From Clostridium sp. CS001 (lineage in GTDB: Bacteria > Bacillota > Clostridia > Clostridiales > Clostridiaceae): DNA of 64,000 bases. The stretch is from positions 1 to 64,000 of the forward strand of contig NZ_JAIZZN010000015.1 in assembly GCF_020443565.1 (NCBI RefSeq), written 5' to 3'. The notes beneath the pieces are model-generated. The model was not told the DNA's origin, did no database searches, and saw nothing but the letters and a program-made list of their open reading frames with translations. The first letter of the stretch is position 1; every line of letters starts with the position of its first letter. Position numbers and translations under genes: made by a program. Positions 25,584 through 34,302 of this stretch are shown here, one piece after another.

Positions 25584-26534
25584 ATGAATAAACTAAAAAA
25601 AATATTATCAATAATTACTGCCACTTCACTTGTGCTATCCTTAACTGCTTGCTCGCCTAAAAATGAAGCTGCACCGGTTTCGAAGCAAACATTGAATTTT
25701 GGAGCAATGTCTTCTATAGATGCAGTACCAATTGTAATTGCAAACGAAAAAGGATTTTTCAAAAAAGAAGATTTAGAAGTCAATTTACAAACATTCAAAA
25801 ACTCAAAGGATAGAGATGCAGCTTTTCTAGGTAGAAATCTAGATGGGATAATTGGTGATGAAGTAGCCATTTCTCTTTATCAAAATGCAGATTTTAATGT
25901 AAAAATAACTGGAGTAACCGACGGTGATTTTATGCTAATAGCAAATTCTAAATCAGGAATAAAATCTATAAGTGATATTAAAGGTAAAAGTGTAGCCATA
26001 TCAGAGAAAACTGCTATTGAATACACTCTAGATAAAGTATTAGAAAAAAATTCTCTAGAACCTAAAGATGTCAAAAAATCTGTAGTTCCTGCTATCCCTA
26101 CCAGACTTGAAATGTTAAGAAATAATAATGTTGATGCAGCATTGCTTCCAGAACCCTTTGCAACCCTTGCAATAAAAGATGGAGGAATACTTCTTGGAAG
26201 TGCCAGTAATCTAGCTACATATCCTTCAGTGACAGCTTTTACTCAAAAAGCAATAGAGAGTAAAAGCACTGAAATTAAGGCATTTTATAAGGCTTACAAT
26301 GAAGCTGTAGATTATATAAACAGTACACAAATTTCAGAATATGAAGATACAATTATAAAAACTGTTGGCTATCCTGAGGATATGAAAGGCAAAATCACCT
26401 TACCTAAATTTAGAAAAAATGCCCTTCCATCAGAAGCTGAAGTTAAGTCAGCTATTGATTGGACTGTTAAGAATGGACTTGTTAAGAAAACACTAAACCC
26501 TAAAGATTTAATGAGTGATATAGGGACTAAATAA
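25584..26534 (+). CDS. ABC importer substrate-binding lipoprotein (SsuA/ThiY/NMT1-like)
   Basis: Extracytoplasmic solute receptor anchored by a lipid. The signal peptide ends in the lipobox LTAC with Cys23. The mature part has the two-lobe NMT1/SsuA pattern: LNFGAMSSIDAVPIVIANEKGFFKKEDLEV, FMLIANSKSGIKSISDIKGKSVAIS and DAALLPEPFATLAIK. Family members bind sulfonates, taurine, pyrimidine precursors of thiamine or aromatic acids. AAGGAGG precedes the ATG. Located directly after ubiX and before its ATPase and permease. Substrate unknown; an aromatic precursor of the UbiA/D/X pathway is an attractive guess. Confidence 0.88.
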   Translation: MNKLKKILSIITATSLVLSLTACSPKNEAAPVSKQTLNFGAMSSIDAVPIVIANEKGFFKKEDLEVNLQTFKNSKDRDAAFLGRNLDGIIGDEVAISLYQNADFNVKITGVTDGDFMLIANSKSGIKSISDIKGKSVAISEKTAIEYTLDKVLEKNSLEPKDVKKSVVPAIPTRLEMLRNNNVDAALLPEPFATLAIKDGGILLGSASNLATYPSVTAFTQKAIESKSTEIKAFYKAYNEAVDYINSTQISEYEDTIIKTVGYPEDMKGKITLPKFRKNALPSEAEVKSAIDWTVKNGLVKKTLNPKDLMSDIGTK

Positions 26535-26595
26535 TTTTTGAAGGCTTAATGATTAATAAGTATTAAGCCTATAAATGGAATTCAGGGGGAATCCT

Positions 26596-27351
26596 ATGCT
26601 TGAGATAAAAAATCTTTCTGTTAGTTATAAATCTGAAAAAAGGCTAATAAATGCCCTAGGACCTGTAAGTATGCAAATTGAATCAGGGGATATTTACGCA
26701 ATTATAGGACCTTCAGGCTGTGGTAAATCTACTCTACTAAATGTGCTCAGTGGAATCTTAAAAGACTATGTAGGGCAAGTACAACTTGATAGTGAAGTAT
26801 TAACTCCAAAAAAACATAACATTGGCTTTATACCTCAAAATTTTGGGCTGCTCCCTTGGAAAAATGTTCAGAAAAACTGTACCCTCTCTCTTAAGATAAA
26901 AGGAAAAGTTTTAGATAGTTCAATTAATGAAAAAATTGACTACATGCAAAACAAATTAAATATCCATACATTAAAGGATAGATATCCTAATGAGTTAAGC
27001 GGTGGGCAAAAGCAAAGAGTTTCCATTGCCAGAGCCTTTATAATGAATCCTGATTTACTTTTAATGGACGAGCCCTTCTCTGCTTTAGATGCATTAACAA
27101 GAGAAGAAGCTCAAGAGCTTTTCATCGATATATGGAATCAGTATAAAACTACCACAATATTAGTAACTCACAGCATTGAAGAAGCCATATATATGGGAAA
27201 AAAGATCGTAATAATGTCCCACTGCCCAGGTACCATAGTTAAAGTAATTGATAATCCTCTATTTAATACTGAAAACTTAAGGCAAAATGAAGAATATCTA
27301 AGATTATCTTCATATATTAGATCTATAATAAAAAAGGGATGGAAAATATGA
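26596..27351 (+). CDS. ABC importer ATPase (SsuB/TauB/ThiZ-like)
   Basis: Energises import by the neighbouring receptor and permease. Walker A GPSGCGKST, Q-loop IPQNFGLLPWKNV, signature LSGGQKQR, Walker B LLLMDEPFSALD and H-loop VTHSIEEA are all intact and match the nitrate/sulfonate/taurine type. I take the ATG at 26596 (AGGGGGA upstream) over an earlier in-frame one at 26575 with no ribosome site. Its stop overlaps the permease start in ATGA. Confidence 0.92.
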   Translation: MLEIKNLSVSYKSEKRLINALGPVSMQIESGDIYAIIGPSGCGKSTLLNVLSGILKDYVGQVQLDSEVLTPKKHNIGFIPQNFGLLPWKNVQKNCTLSLKIKGKVLDSSINEKIDYMQNKLNIHTLKDRYPNELSGGQKQRVSIARAFIMNPDLLLMDEPFSALDALTREEAQELFIDIWNQYKTTTILVTHSIEEAIYMGKKIVIMSHCPGTIVKVIDNPLFNTENLRQNEEYLRLSSYIRSIIKKGWKI

Positions 27352-28091
27352 AGGCGTTTAAAAAAATCAATATTTTTATACAAGGCTTTGTAACATTTAA
27401 TATTTTGTGGTACATTTTTGCAGTGATTGTTAATATGCGAGTACTTCCAAAGCCTACTGACGTATATTTGAACATGAGCAATTTATATGGCGAGAAACTT
27501 TATATACATGTTTTAGTAAGTCTCTATAGAGTGGCCAGTGGACTTAGCATATCTCTAATTTTAGGAGTTTCTATAGGTCTCCTTATGGCCTATTCAAGAG
27601 TATGGAATAAAATATTAAATCCATTAGTTTACTTTACCTATCCTATTCCAAAAACAGCATTACTACCAGTAATAATGCTACTATTCGGACTAGGAGATAA
27701 ATCAAAAATTATTATTATTGTATCAATACTTGTATTTCAAATTATTGTATCAGTAAGAGATTCAGTGCTTAATATTCCATCTGAAACTTATAATCCAATA
27801 AAAAGTCTTGGTGCTTCGAAGCCTCAAATATTCATACACATAACTTTACCTGCTATTTTACCGGAACTTCTTACTACCTTAAGACTATCAATAGGGACTG
27901 CTCTATCAATACTATTTTTTACTGAAGGTTATGGCACTCAATATGGAATAGGCTATTATATCCTCGATGCATGGAGTAGAATTGACTATACCGGAATGTA
28001 TGCAGGAATTATAATTTTAAGCCTTTTGGGTTTTGTTCTATTTATTTTAATAGATATCCTTGAAGAGACTGTGTGTAGATGGAAAGCTTAA
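27348..28091 (+). CDS. ABC importer permease (SsuC/TauC/ThiX-like)
   Basis: Inner-membrane channel of the importer: about six helices and the BPD-type EAA loop, here SETYNPIKSLGASKPQIFIHITLPAILPE. The start at 27348 gives an ATGA overlap with the ATPase and a good AAGGGA spacing; an ATG at 27339 is possible. It is the last gene of the run that begins with the U32 gene and is followed 21 bases later by a terminator hairpin. Confidence 0.92.
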   Translation: MKAFKKINIFIQGFVTFNILWYIFAVIVNMRVLPKPTDVYLNMSNLYGEKLYIHVLVSLYRVASGLSISLILGVSIGLLMAYSRVWNKILNPLVYFTYPIPKTALLPVIMLLFGLGDKSKIIIIVSILVFQIIVSVRDSVLNIPSETYNPIKSLGASKPQIFIHITLPAILPELLTTLRLSIGTALSILFFTEGYGTQYGIGYYILDAWSRIDYTGMYAGIIILSLLGFVLFILIDILEETVCRWKA

Positions 28092-28111
28092 TAATCTGTT
28101 TTTAATACTTA

Positions 28112-28142
28112 TAAAGCATATTGAAATTATCAATATGCTTTA
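28112..28142 (+). terminator. Terminator of the UbiADX/ABC importer run
   Basis: A perfect 12-bp stem TAAAGCATATTG / CAATATGCTTTA with a 7-base loop, followed by CTTATTTCTATTTAT. It may also serve rlmH on the other strand. Confidence 0.7.
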
Positions 28143-28180
28143 CTTATTTCTATTTATACTAGCACCAATAAGCTCTATAT

Positions 28181-28660
28181 TTACTTATGGTATGGTTCCC
28201 CGCTTATTATCCTAAACCCTCTATAAACCTGTTCCAGCAGCATCACTCTAAATAATTGATGTGGAAATGTCATCTTTGAAAAGCACAGTTTATAATTAGA
28301 CCTCTCTAAAACTGCCTTAGATAAACCCAATGACCCACCAATTACAAATGCTATGTTACTCTCACCCTTTATTCCCAAATCCCTTATGTAATTTGATAAC
28401 TCCTCTGAGGATAACATGTTACCCTTGAGTTCTAGCGCAATTACAAACATATTATCTTTTATGTTCTTTAAGATTGTCTCCCCTTCTTTTTCTTTTATTA
28501 TAAGTTCTTCTTTTTCAGAAGCATTATCTGGAGTTTTCTCATCGCCGAGTTCTACTATATTAAGCTTGCAATATCTAGATAGTCTTTTCGTATATTCATC
28601 TATAGCGCTTTTTAAGTATTTCTCTTTTATTTTTCCTACGCAAATTATAGTTATGTTCAT
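28181..28660 (-). CDS. rlmH: 23S rRNA pseudouridine-1915 N3-methyltransferase RlmH
   Basis: SPOUT-family enzyme methylating pseudouridine 1915 in helix 69 of 23S rRNA. 159 residues from the ATG at 28660, chosen for AAAGGAG upstream and because the family begins MNITIICVGKIKEKYL. The knotted C-terminal half has FVIGGSLGLS (SAM loop) and the invariant FPHQLFRVMLLEQVYRGFRI and GEPYHK ending. Standard length. Single gene. Confidence 0.97.
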   Translation of the reverse strand: MNITIICVGKIKEKYLKSAIDEYTKRLSRYCKLNIVELGDEKTPDNASEKEELIIKEKEGETILKNIKDNMFVIALELKGNMLSSEELSNYIRDLGIKGESNIAFVIGGSLGLSKAVLERSNYKLCFSKMTFPHQLFRVMLLEQVYRGFRIISGEPYHK

Positions 28661-28731
28661 TGCAATTCTCCTTTGATTCAGTCTTATTGTGATATTATAC
28701 ATATAATATCGTATTTATAAACTAAAAACAA

Positions 28732-28758
28732 ATAACATGGAGTAAAACCCCATGTTAT
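28732..28758 (-). terminator. Terminator of ABC-2 exporter operon
   Basis: ATAACATGG / CCATGTTAT stem with a 9-base loop, followed on the minus strand by TTTGTTTTTAG, 26 bases after the last permease stop. Confidence 0.75.
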
Positions 28759-28783
28759 ATTTATCAAACCCTTAATATTATTA

Positions 28784-29581
28784 CTATATGCTCATATCTC
28801 TTTTATTATAAAATGTGTACGTGATCTTTAGCATAGCCGAAATGATTATAACTGATAATACTACAAAGCTCAATTGAAAACCAACCCCAGACATTAAGTC
28901 TTTAGCCTCATAATATTTAAATAGTGTAATATATTTAAGACCTTCAAGTTTGCTATTTATGTCTATTGCTACAGACATTATAAATGAAATTAAGAGCACC
29001 GCTGTACCTATTGCTGTGGCCATTTTTGGGTTCTTTACAACAGCTGCTATAGCTGTGCCAATAAGCATAAACATAATCTGCAATATAAACATTCCAAGCA
29101 TTAATATGACTATATCACCACCTACTTCCTCCCCTTTGCCTAACTTCCCCACTACAATAATTGAGGAAACCAAAGTAATAATATTAAATACTATTATATT
29201 TGCAAGACCTGCCAATAGTTTTGATGTTATGACCTTATTTCTTGAAATAGGTTTAACTAATAGAAACTCTACAGTTTTATCACGTTCTTCTTTTGAAATT
29301 ATATCAGCACCAAGCATAACTGCATGGGTTGTTGCCATAAGGACTAAGTAAAAGAAGATCATTCCGTAAAAACCACTGGCTTTTGAGAAATCAAAAGTAC
29401 CAATACCCATAATAGCTTTCATAGATTTAGGCATTTCAGCAAATAAATCAGTCATAGATTGACTTCCCGATGATAATCCAACATACTTGCCCATTCCAGC
29501 ACCAACCATAAATAGTATGCTAAATGCCCATATAATAAGACTTTTTCTATGCGCCTTCATCTCTACCATAAATATATTCAT
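28784..29581 (-). CDS. ABC-2 exporter permease, copy 2
   Basis: Six hydrophobic segments and the ABC-2/NosY-like pattern. A short cytoplasmic start (MVEMKAHRKSLIIWAFSI) and IISKEERDKTVEFLLVKPISRNKVITSKLLAG are shared almost position by position with the upstream permease, which is also 265 residues. The two therefore arose by tandem duplication and probably form a heterodimer with the ATPase encoded upstream. AAGGAGG ends 8 bases before the ATG. Last gene of a TetR-controlled operon. Substrate unknown. Confidence 0.88.
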   Translation of the reverse strand: MNIFMVEMKAHRKSLIIWAFSILFMVGAGMGKYVGLSSGSQSMTDLFAEMPKSMKAIMGIGTFDFSKASGFYGMIFFYLVLMATTHAVMLGADIISKEERDKTVEFLLVKPISRNKVITSKLLAGLANIIVFNIITLVSSIIVVGKLGKGEEVGGDIVILMLGMFILQIMFMLIGTAIAAVVKNPKMATAIGTAVLLISFIMSVAIDINSKLEGLKYITLFKYYEAKDLMSGVGFQLSFVVLSVIIISAMLKITYTFYNKRDMSI

Positions 29582-29671
29582 AAATAAACCTCCTTATTTC
29601 CCGAGAAATTACTAATTGTAAGATTTAAATTATAACCTCTATGTTTCAATATTAACTACTTCTAAACAATC

Positions 29672-30469
29672 TTAAACAGCATGAATGTCCTTTTTACAAT
29701 ACACATAATAACTAGCTGTAATTGCCACAATAATAAATGCTATTTCTATTATAATAAATGGCGCTTCATAACTAGAGTTTTTTATAATATAGTTTGTATC
29801 AAAATACTTAAAGGGAGTAATATAACGCACTGCTTTATCTCCTATAACAGATCCAAGCATTGAAACAATGAAAAACCCAAATACAGTGCCAAGGGAAGTA
29901 GGTAATACTGATTTAATCTTGTGGGATAAAACAGAAACTAAAACTCCGAGTGTAAGAAATATAAGTTGAATGAAAAACAATGTAATAGAAACCATAAAAA
30001 ATATCTTATAACTATAATCTTCTACCTTTACAGTTGATGCCATAATGCTTGCAACCGTTAAGTAGATTACATTTGTAATTACCAATGAGGTTACCGCTGC
30101 CAAAAGCTTTGATGTTATAATCTGTGCACGAGTAACTGGTTTTGTTAAAAGGAAATCTGCGGTTTTTTCCCGAACTTCCTTTGATAAAATAGAGGTACCC
30201 AGGTTCATAGCCTGAATGGCTCCACACAGAGTTATATATAAAAATGTATAGGAGTAAAACCCTATCATAGAAGACATACTGTCGACGGAGAGTCCAAATG
30301 CTTTTCTCACTGGCTCTGGAAATCCTTCCATTAACTTTTTAAATGCATCCGCTTCTTTAGCAAAGGATGGATATATTGACAAGAAAAGAGCAATAATAGC
30401 AACTAAAGAGCACGTCCATATGATAGTGGATTTTCTATAAGCTTTCATTTCGTGTAGAAACATATTCAT
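29672..30469 (-). CDS. ABC-2 exporter permease, copy 1
   Basis: Paralogue of the next gene, with the same 265-residue length, starting MNMFLHEMKAYRKSTIIWTC and containing ILSKEVREKTADFLLTKPVTRAQIITSKLLAA. Six membrane helices. It starts 5 bases after the ATPase stop, with the ribosome site inside the ATPase end. Part of a drug or peptide exporter likely induced when the TetR repressor releases DNA. Confidence 0.88.
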   Translation of the reverse strand: MNMFLHEMKAYRKSTIIWTCSLVAIIALFLSIYPSFAKEADAFKKLMEGFPEPVRKAFGLSVDSMSSMIGFYSYTFLYITLCGAIQAMNLGTSILSKEVREKTADFLLTKPVTRAQIITSKLLAAVTSLVITNVIYLTVASIMASTVKVEDYSYKIFFMVSITLFFIQLIFLTLGVLVSVLSHKIKSVLPTSLGTVFGFFIVSMLGSVIGDKAVRYITPFKYFDTNYIIKNSSYEAPFIIIEIAFIIVAITASYYVYCKKDIHAV

Positions 30470-30474
30470 AGCTA

Positions 30475-31359
30475 TTAGTCCTCCTTTTCATAGTAATGCA
30501 TAAAGATCTCTTCAAGATCTGGCTCTTCAATCCAAAGATTAGCTATTTCTATTTCGGAAATCTTTTTCATAATTAAGTTAATATCGCCCCTAAATAAAAA
30601 GCTTATTGTGCTATCTTTTATTTCTAAAGCACTAACTCCACTGAGGTTAAAATAATTATCCTCTATTTTTGATTTTATCTCTATTTTAAACTTTTTATGG
30701 TTATTTTCTTGCAAGGTACTTATCTTTTCAACCTTTATTATTTTTCCCTCTTTAATAATAGCAACACGATTACATAATCTTTGAACCTCGCCTAGAATAT
30801 GAGAAGATAGCAATATTGTTGCACCCTTTTTATTCTCCTCTTCAAGCAAGTCAAAAAACTTTTGCTGCATAAGTGGGTCAAGTCCGCTAGTAGGTTCATC
30901 TAGTATAATAAGTTTAGGCTCATGTAGTAATCCTTGGACAATACCAACTTTCTTTTTATTACCAAAGGATAAATCATCAATTTTTTTATTAAGATCAAGG
31001 TCCATTATCTCTGCCAGTTCAGTAATTCTCTTGCTACAGTCTTTTTTGTAAAAGCTAGCTGAATACTTAAGTAAGTCAATAACCTTCATATTATCATAAT
31101 AAAAAACTTCCGATGGTAGATATCCTATTTCTTTTTTTATCTCAGGACCAAATTCAATGCAGTCCTTACCAAAAATTGTAGCGCTACCGGACGTGGGATA
31201 AATAAGTGATAATAATGTCCTTATAGTCGTCGATTTCCCTGCACCATTTGGTCCGATAAATCCGAAAATTTCTCCCTCGTAAACATTGAAACTCACATCT
31301 GTAATTCCTCTTGCCTTGCCATAATTTTTAGTCAGATTTTTGATTTCAATAACATTCAT
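30475..31359 (-). CDS. ABC-2 exporter ATPase
   Basis: Full ATPase of the CcmA/BcrA type: Walker A GPNGAGKST, signature SFGNKKKVGI (a variant of LSGGQ), Walker B LIILDEPTSGLD and H-loop LSSHILGEV, followed by a 90-residue C-terminal extension typical of ABC-2 exporters. AAGGAGG precedes the start. Located between the TetR gene and two permease paralogues. Confidence 0.93.
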   Translation of the reverse strand: MNVIEIKNLTKNYGKARGITDVSFNVYEGEIFGFIGPNGAGKSTTIRTLLSLIYPTSGSATIFGKDCIEFGPEIKKEIGYLPSEVFYYDNMKVIDLLKYSASFYKKDCSKRITELAEIMDLDLNKKIDDLSFGNKKKVGIVQGLLHEPKLIILDEPTSGLDPLMQQKFFDLLEEENKKGATILLSSHILGEVQRLCNRVAIIKEGKIIKVEKISTLQENNHKKFKIEIKSKIEDNYFNLSGVSALEIKDSTISFLFRGDINLIMKKISEIEIANLWIEEPDLEEIFMHYYEKED

Positions 31360-31417
31360 TTTTAAATCCTCCTTGTAATTCTTTATGTTTAATTAAAATA
31401 TATGTGTCACCTTAATA

Positions 31418-32041
31418 TTATTTATAGAAAGAAGTTTTAAATATATCTAAATAAGCATCCATTTCTGCAAACAATTTTTCATAGTCAAGCCCTTTAGAAC
31501 CCGGTGCTCTTCCCTTTTCTAATTCACTTGTTCCAAACCCATCAAGTGTCCACATTATAATATTCATAGACTTACTTACATCTAATCCATCACGAAACTT
31601 GGATACATCAATATTATTAAATATTTTACTGTAATTACTCTCAATAAGGGTTTTCTTTCTTTGTTCTATTTCACTTTTTACCTCATTACATTCTTCTGCT
31701 ATTGCCACTTCAAAGAATTTAAAAATCATTGAGTATTTATGACCAAGCTCCAGTTTAAAGGATGCTATTTGACGAAGTTTAATAAATAGATCTGTTTCAT
31801 CTGTATCAACCTTTATAAAGAATTCATTCATGCAAAGTTCTATAAAATGATCATATGCAAATAGAAAAAGATTCTTCTTATTTTTGAAATAGTGAAATAA
31901 AATCCCTTTTGATATTTCTGCTTCTTTTACAATTTCATTTGTTGATGCCTTCTCAAAACCTTTATCTGCAAACTCTTTAATAGTTGCACTTAATATCTTC
32001 TCCTGTTTTTCTGGGTTTAAGTTTAAAAACTTTGAAAACAA
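31418..32041 (-). CDS. TetR-family repressor of the ABC-2 exporter operon
   Basis: Residues 9-55 are the TetR helix-turn-helix (KQEKILSATIKEFADKGFEK, ASTNEIVKEAEISKGILFHYFKNK). The rest is an all-helical ligand/dimer domain of unknown ligand. It is the first gene of the exporter operon, and an 8-bp-arm palindrome overlaps its own promoter (32103-32132), so autorepression of the whole operon is likely. Confidence 0.9.
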   Translation of the reverse strand: MFSKFLNLNPEKQEKILSATIKEFADKGFEKASTNEIVKEAEISKGILFHYFKNKKNLFLFAYDHFIELCMNEFFIKVDTDETDLFIKLRQIASFKLELGHKYSMIFKFFEVAIAEECNEVKSEIEQRKKTLIESNYSKIFNNIDVSKFRDGLDVSKSMNIIMWTLDGFGTSELEKGRAPGSKGLDYEKLFAEMDAYLDIFKTSFYK

Positions 32042-32102
32042 ATCACCCTCCCCTTTCGCAAGCTATAGATGTTCTATAGATATTACAATATATGCTAATA
32101 TC

Positions 32103-32132
32103 ATTTTAGCATCATTGACCACTGTGGTCAAT
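32103..32132 (-). promoter_or_regulatory. Promoter and TetR operator of exporter operon
   Basis: On the minus strand TTGACC (32131-32126) and TAAAAT (32108-32103) are 17 bases apart. A palindrome ATTGACCA-CTG-TGGTCAAT (32114-32132) covers the -35 and the start of the spacer. Binding there would block RNA polymerase. It lies 62-91 bases upstream of the TetR start. Confidence 0.75.
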
Positions 32133-32237
32133 AGTCTTTTTATATGTTTTTTTCTAATCAATGTCTTACACAATCTTTAACATACTGCACCTACATTATT
32201 ATATTCCGAACATATCCAATAAAACTCAAAATTAAAA

Positions 32238-32262
32238 AAACCTCGCACAAAGTGCAAGGTTT
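32238..32262 (-). terminator. Terminator of SEC-C protein gene
   Basis: AAACCTTGCAC / GTGCGAGGTTT stem with a 3-base loop and a following TTTTTTTAATTTT on the minus strand, 19 bases after the stop: a textbook intrinsic terminator. Confidence 0.9.
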
Positions 32263-32280
32263 CTTTATAATCTTATGTAA

Positions 32281-32778
32281 TTACTTTCCACAACATTTCT
32301 TATATTTCTTTCCGCTTCCACATGGGCAAGCGTCATTTCTTCCAATCTTATCTTCATTAACTACCATCTTAGAATCTCTGTATGCTCTTTGAATTTCTTT
32401 TCTTTTTTCCTTTGAGAATATTCCTTCCCACTGTGGAAGTTCATATAGATAATCTGCTTTTGCGTCTAGCATATTAAAATAAAGTTTTTCAAAATCTATT
32501 TTAAAGTCTATATTTGTGTCAGCCTCAGTCGCTTCTAATTCTACTGATTGCAAAAGGCTGTCGTTTATTCCATCAATAAATCCCATAAAGTATATGTTTG
32601 ATACATCGAAATGCTTTGCAAGCTCTTCAATTGTACCTTTTACTTCATCTTTGTGGTTTGATAGCAACTTAGTATAAATACGCTTTTCTACTTCCCCATA
32701 TTCTTGCCAAAACGCAGGTTCTCCTCTACGCTTAACATAATCAACCACCATATCTGTCCACTCTTTATATAAAGCCAT
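32281..32778 (-). CDS. SEC-C zinc-motif protein, function unknown
   Basis: The C-terminus is a canonical SEC-C motif, [18 protein letters not shown], a zinc-binding tail also found on SecA and on the two methionine aminopeptidases in this window. The first 130 residues are helical ([38 protein letters not shown]) and resemble a clostridial family of unknown role. No signal peptide. It is a single-gene unit with its own terminator. Ribosome or translocon association is suggested by the motif only. Confidence 0.8.
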   Translation of the reverse strand: MALYKEWTDMVVDYVKRRGEPAFWQEYGEVEKRIYTKLLSNHKDEVKGTIEELAKHFDVSNIYFMGFIDGINDSLLQSVELEATEADTNIDFKIDFEKLYFNMLDAKADYLYELPQWEGIFSKEKRKEIQRAYRDSKMVVNEDKIGRNDACPCGSGKKYKKCCGK

Positions 32779-32913
32779 TTTATAGTCTCCTTCAAATCAT
32801 AATATATTTTGTTATATTCCATTATTATAATAAACATTTAGTTAGTTTTCAACATATATGTTTAAAACATTTAAATTAAATGTACTATTATCATCTATTT
32901 TGATATTATACGT

Positions 32914-33477
32914 CTACTTTTTAATTGGAATCATTTCGCCTTTACCAAAGGGTTTTGATATATCAAAATTTCCACCTATAGTATCTATGTCTTTGTTTTC
33001 CATTGTAATTTTAATCTTTTCTACAGTCGGCAATTGAGTCAGTGAGGCCACAATACCCTCTAGACAGCTTTTTTCCTTTATTTGCGTCATGCTCACTTTA
33101 GCTTCTTTACTTAAGTTCACATAAGCAATATTATCCTTAATAGAAAAGCTTAATAGCCTAGTTTCTTTAGGAAGTATTGGATTTAGATCACTTTTTACAG
33201 TAGGACCTTTTATTATTTCCTGCATAATTGTTTCCCCAATAAGCTCTTCTTTGTTAAGCATTCTATCATCTTTAATTAATTGCATAGTAGTACCATCTCT
33301 AGATCCATCAAAATAAATACTAAATTGAATAAAATCATCTTCTCCTAGTGGAAGTTTTAGATTTTCAAGTTTTTTATTATTTGTTACACTTTTCTTATCC
33401 TTCTTTTCACAGCCTAGAAATCCTATTGTTGAAATAACTAACAATAAACACAATAATATTTTAATAACTTTTTTCAT
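32914..33477 (-). CDS. GerMN-domain lipoprotein
   Basis: Signal peptide MKKVIKILLCLLLVISTIGF and lipobox FLGC give a lipid-anchored Cys23. Residues 70-165 match the GerMN domain: IQFSIYFDGS, LNKEELIGETIMQEIIKGP, LNPILPKETRLLSFSI, IAYVNLSKEAK and LTQLPTVEKIKITMEN. GerM-type proteins in spore formers act in sporulation and germination or in envelope assembly. This protein has one domain rather than the two of B. subtilis GerM. It is 14 bases downstream of the MBL gene, likely in one operon. Confidence 0.85.
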   Translation of the reverse strand: MKKVIKILLCLLLVISTIGFLGCEKKDKKSVTNNKKLENLKLPLGEDDFIQFSIYFDGSRDGTTMQLIKDDRMLNKEELIGETIMQEIIKGPTVKSDLNPILPKETRLLSFSIKDNIAYVNLSKEAKVSMTQIKEKSCLEGIVASLTQLPTVEKIKITMENKDIDTIGGNFDISKPFGKGEMIPIKK

Positions 33478-33491
33478 GTTTTGTCTCCCCT

Positions 33492-34277
33492 TTAAAAATC
33501 AATTACATCACTTGGCATATCTCTTCTAGCTAAATTTAAAGAAATGTCCCTACCTACTTCAATATAATTCTCTTTAAGTACACTAACCACTGTTTGGTAA
33601 GCTAAGTCAGGGTAATTATTAGTCTTACTCAAATGTCCTAAAATAATATGCTTTTGTTTATCATTCATTATCTTAACTATAGCCTTTCCACATGCTTCAT
33701 TAGATAAATGCCCCACATCACTTAATATTCTTCTTTTTAAGGGATAGGGATAAGGGCCAAACTTAACCATTTCCACATCATGATTACTCTCAAGTAAAAT
33801 CACATCTGCATCTTTTATCATATTTTCTACTTCTTCTGAAAAATAACCTAAATCTGTAGCTATACATACCTTCTTTTTTCCACTGTATAAAGCAAAACCT
33901 ACAGGTGCAGCTGCATCATGTGATATATTGTAATTTACTATATGCATGTCCTTTATGTCTACATAATTATCTTCAATAATCTTTATATTGCTTTCCTTTA
34001 TCTTACCTATTTTGCCTTCCATAGCTCTCCATGTATTTTCATTGGCATATATAGGTGTGTCATATTTTCTAGAAATAATTCCTGCACCCTTTATGTGGTC
34101 AGAATGTTCATGAGTAATAAAAATACCATCTATTTGATTAGGATTTTGATCTATTTGTTTTAGTGCACTTTCGATGCTTTTTCCTGGCATACCAGCATCT
34201 ACTAAAATTCTTGTGTTTTGTGAAGCTACAAATATACTATTTCCGCTACTTCCACTATATAATGGGCAAAAAATCAT
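33492..34277 (-). CDS. MBL-fold metallohydrolase (YycJ/WalJ-like)
   Basis: Begins MIFCPLYSGSSGNSIFVAS, the typical YycJ/WalJ start, with the metallo-beta-lactamase metal motif THEHSDHIKG and later ligands in IATDLGYFSE and LLESNHD and GHLSNE. WalJ proteins are linked to cell-wall/DNA-replication coordination near walRK in Bacillus, but here the neighbours are murA upstream and a GerMN lipoprotein downstream, and no walRK is near. The exact substrate is not known. GGAGA precedes the ATG. Confidence 0.88.
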   Translation of the reverse strand: MIFCPLYSGSSGNSIFVASQNTRILVDAGMPGKSIESALKQIDQNPNQIDGIFITHEHSDHIKGAGIISRKYDTPIYANENTWRAMEGKIGKIKESNIKIIEDNYVDIKDMHIVNYNISHDAAAPVGFALYSGKKKVCIATDLGYFSEEVENMIKDADVILLESNHDVEMVKFGPYPYPLKRRILSDVGHLSNEACGKAIVKIMNDKQKHIILGHLSKTNNYPDLAYQTVVSVLKENYIEVGRDISLNLARRDMPSDVIDF

Positions 34278-34302
34278 AATTGTCTCCTTTAATTTGAAAT
34301 TG

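Noticed and set aside
17046-28091. Ordinary futalosine menaquinone locus
   Set aside because: Only the late-step families (UbiA, UbiD, UbiX) are present; MqnA-D are not visible, so the name is not applied. They could still exist elsewhere in the genome.
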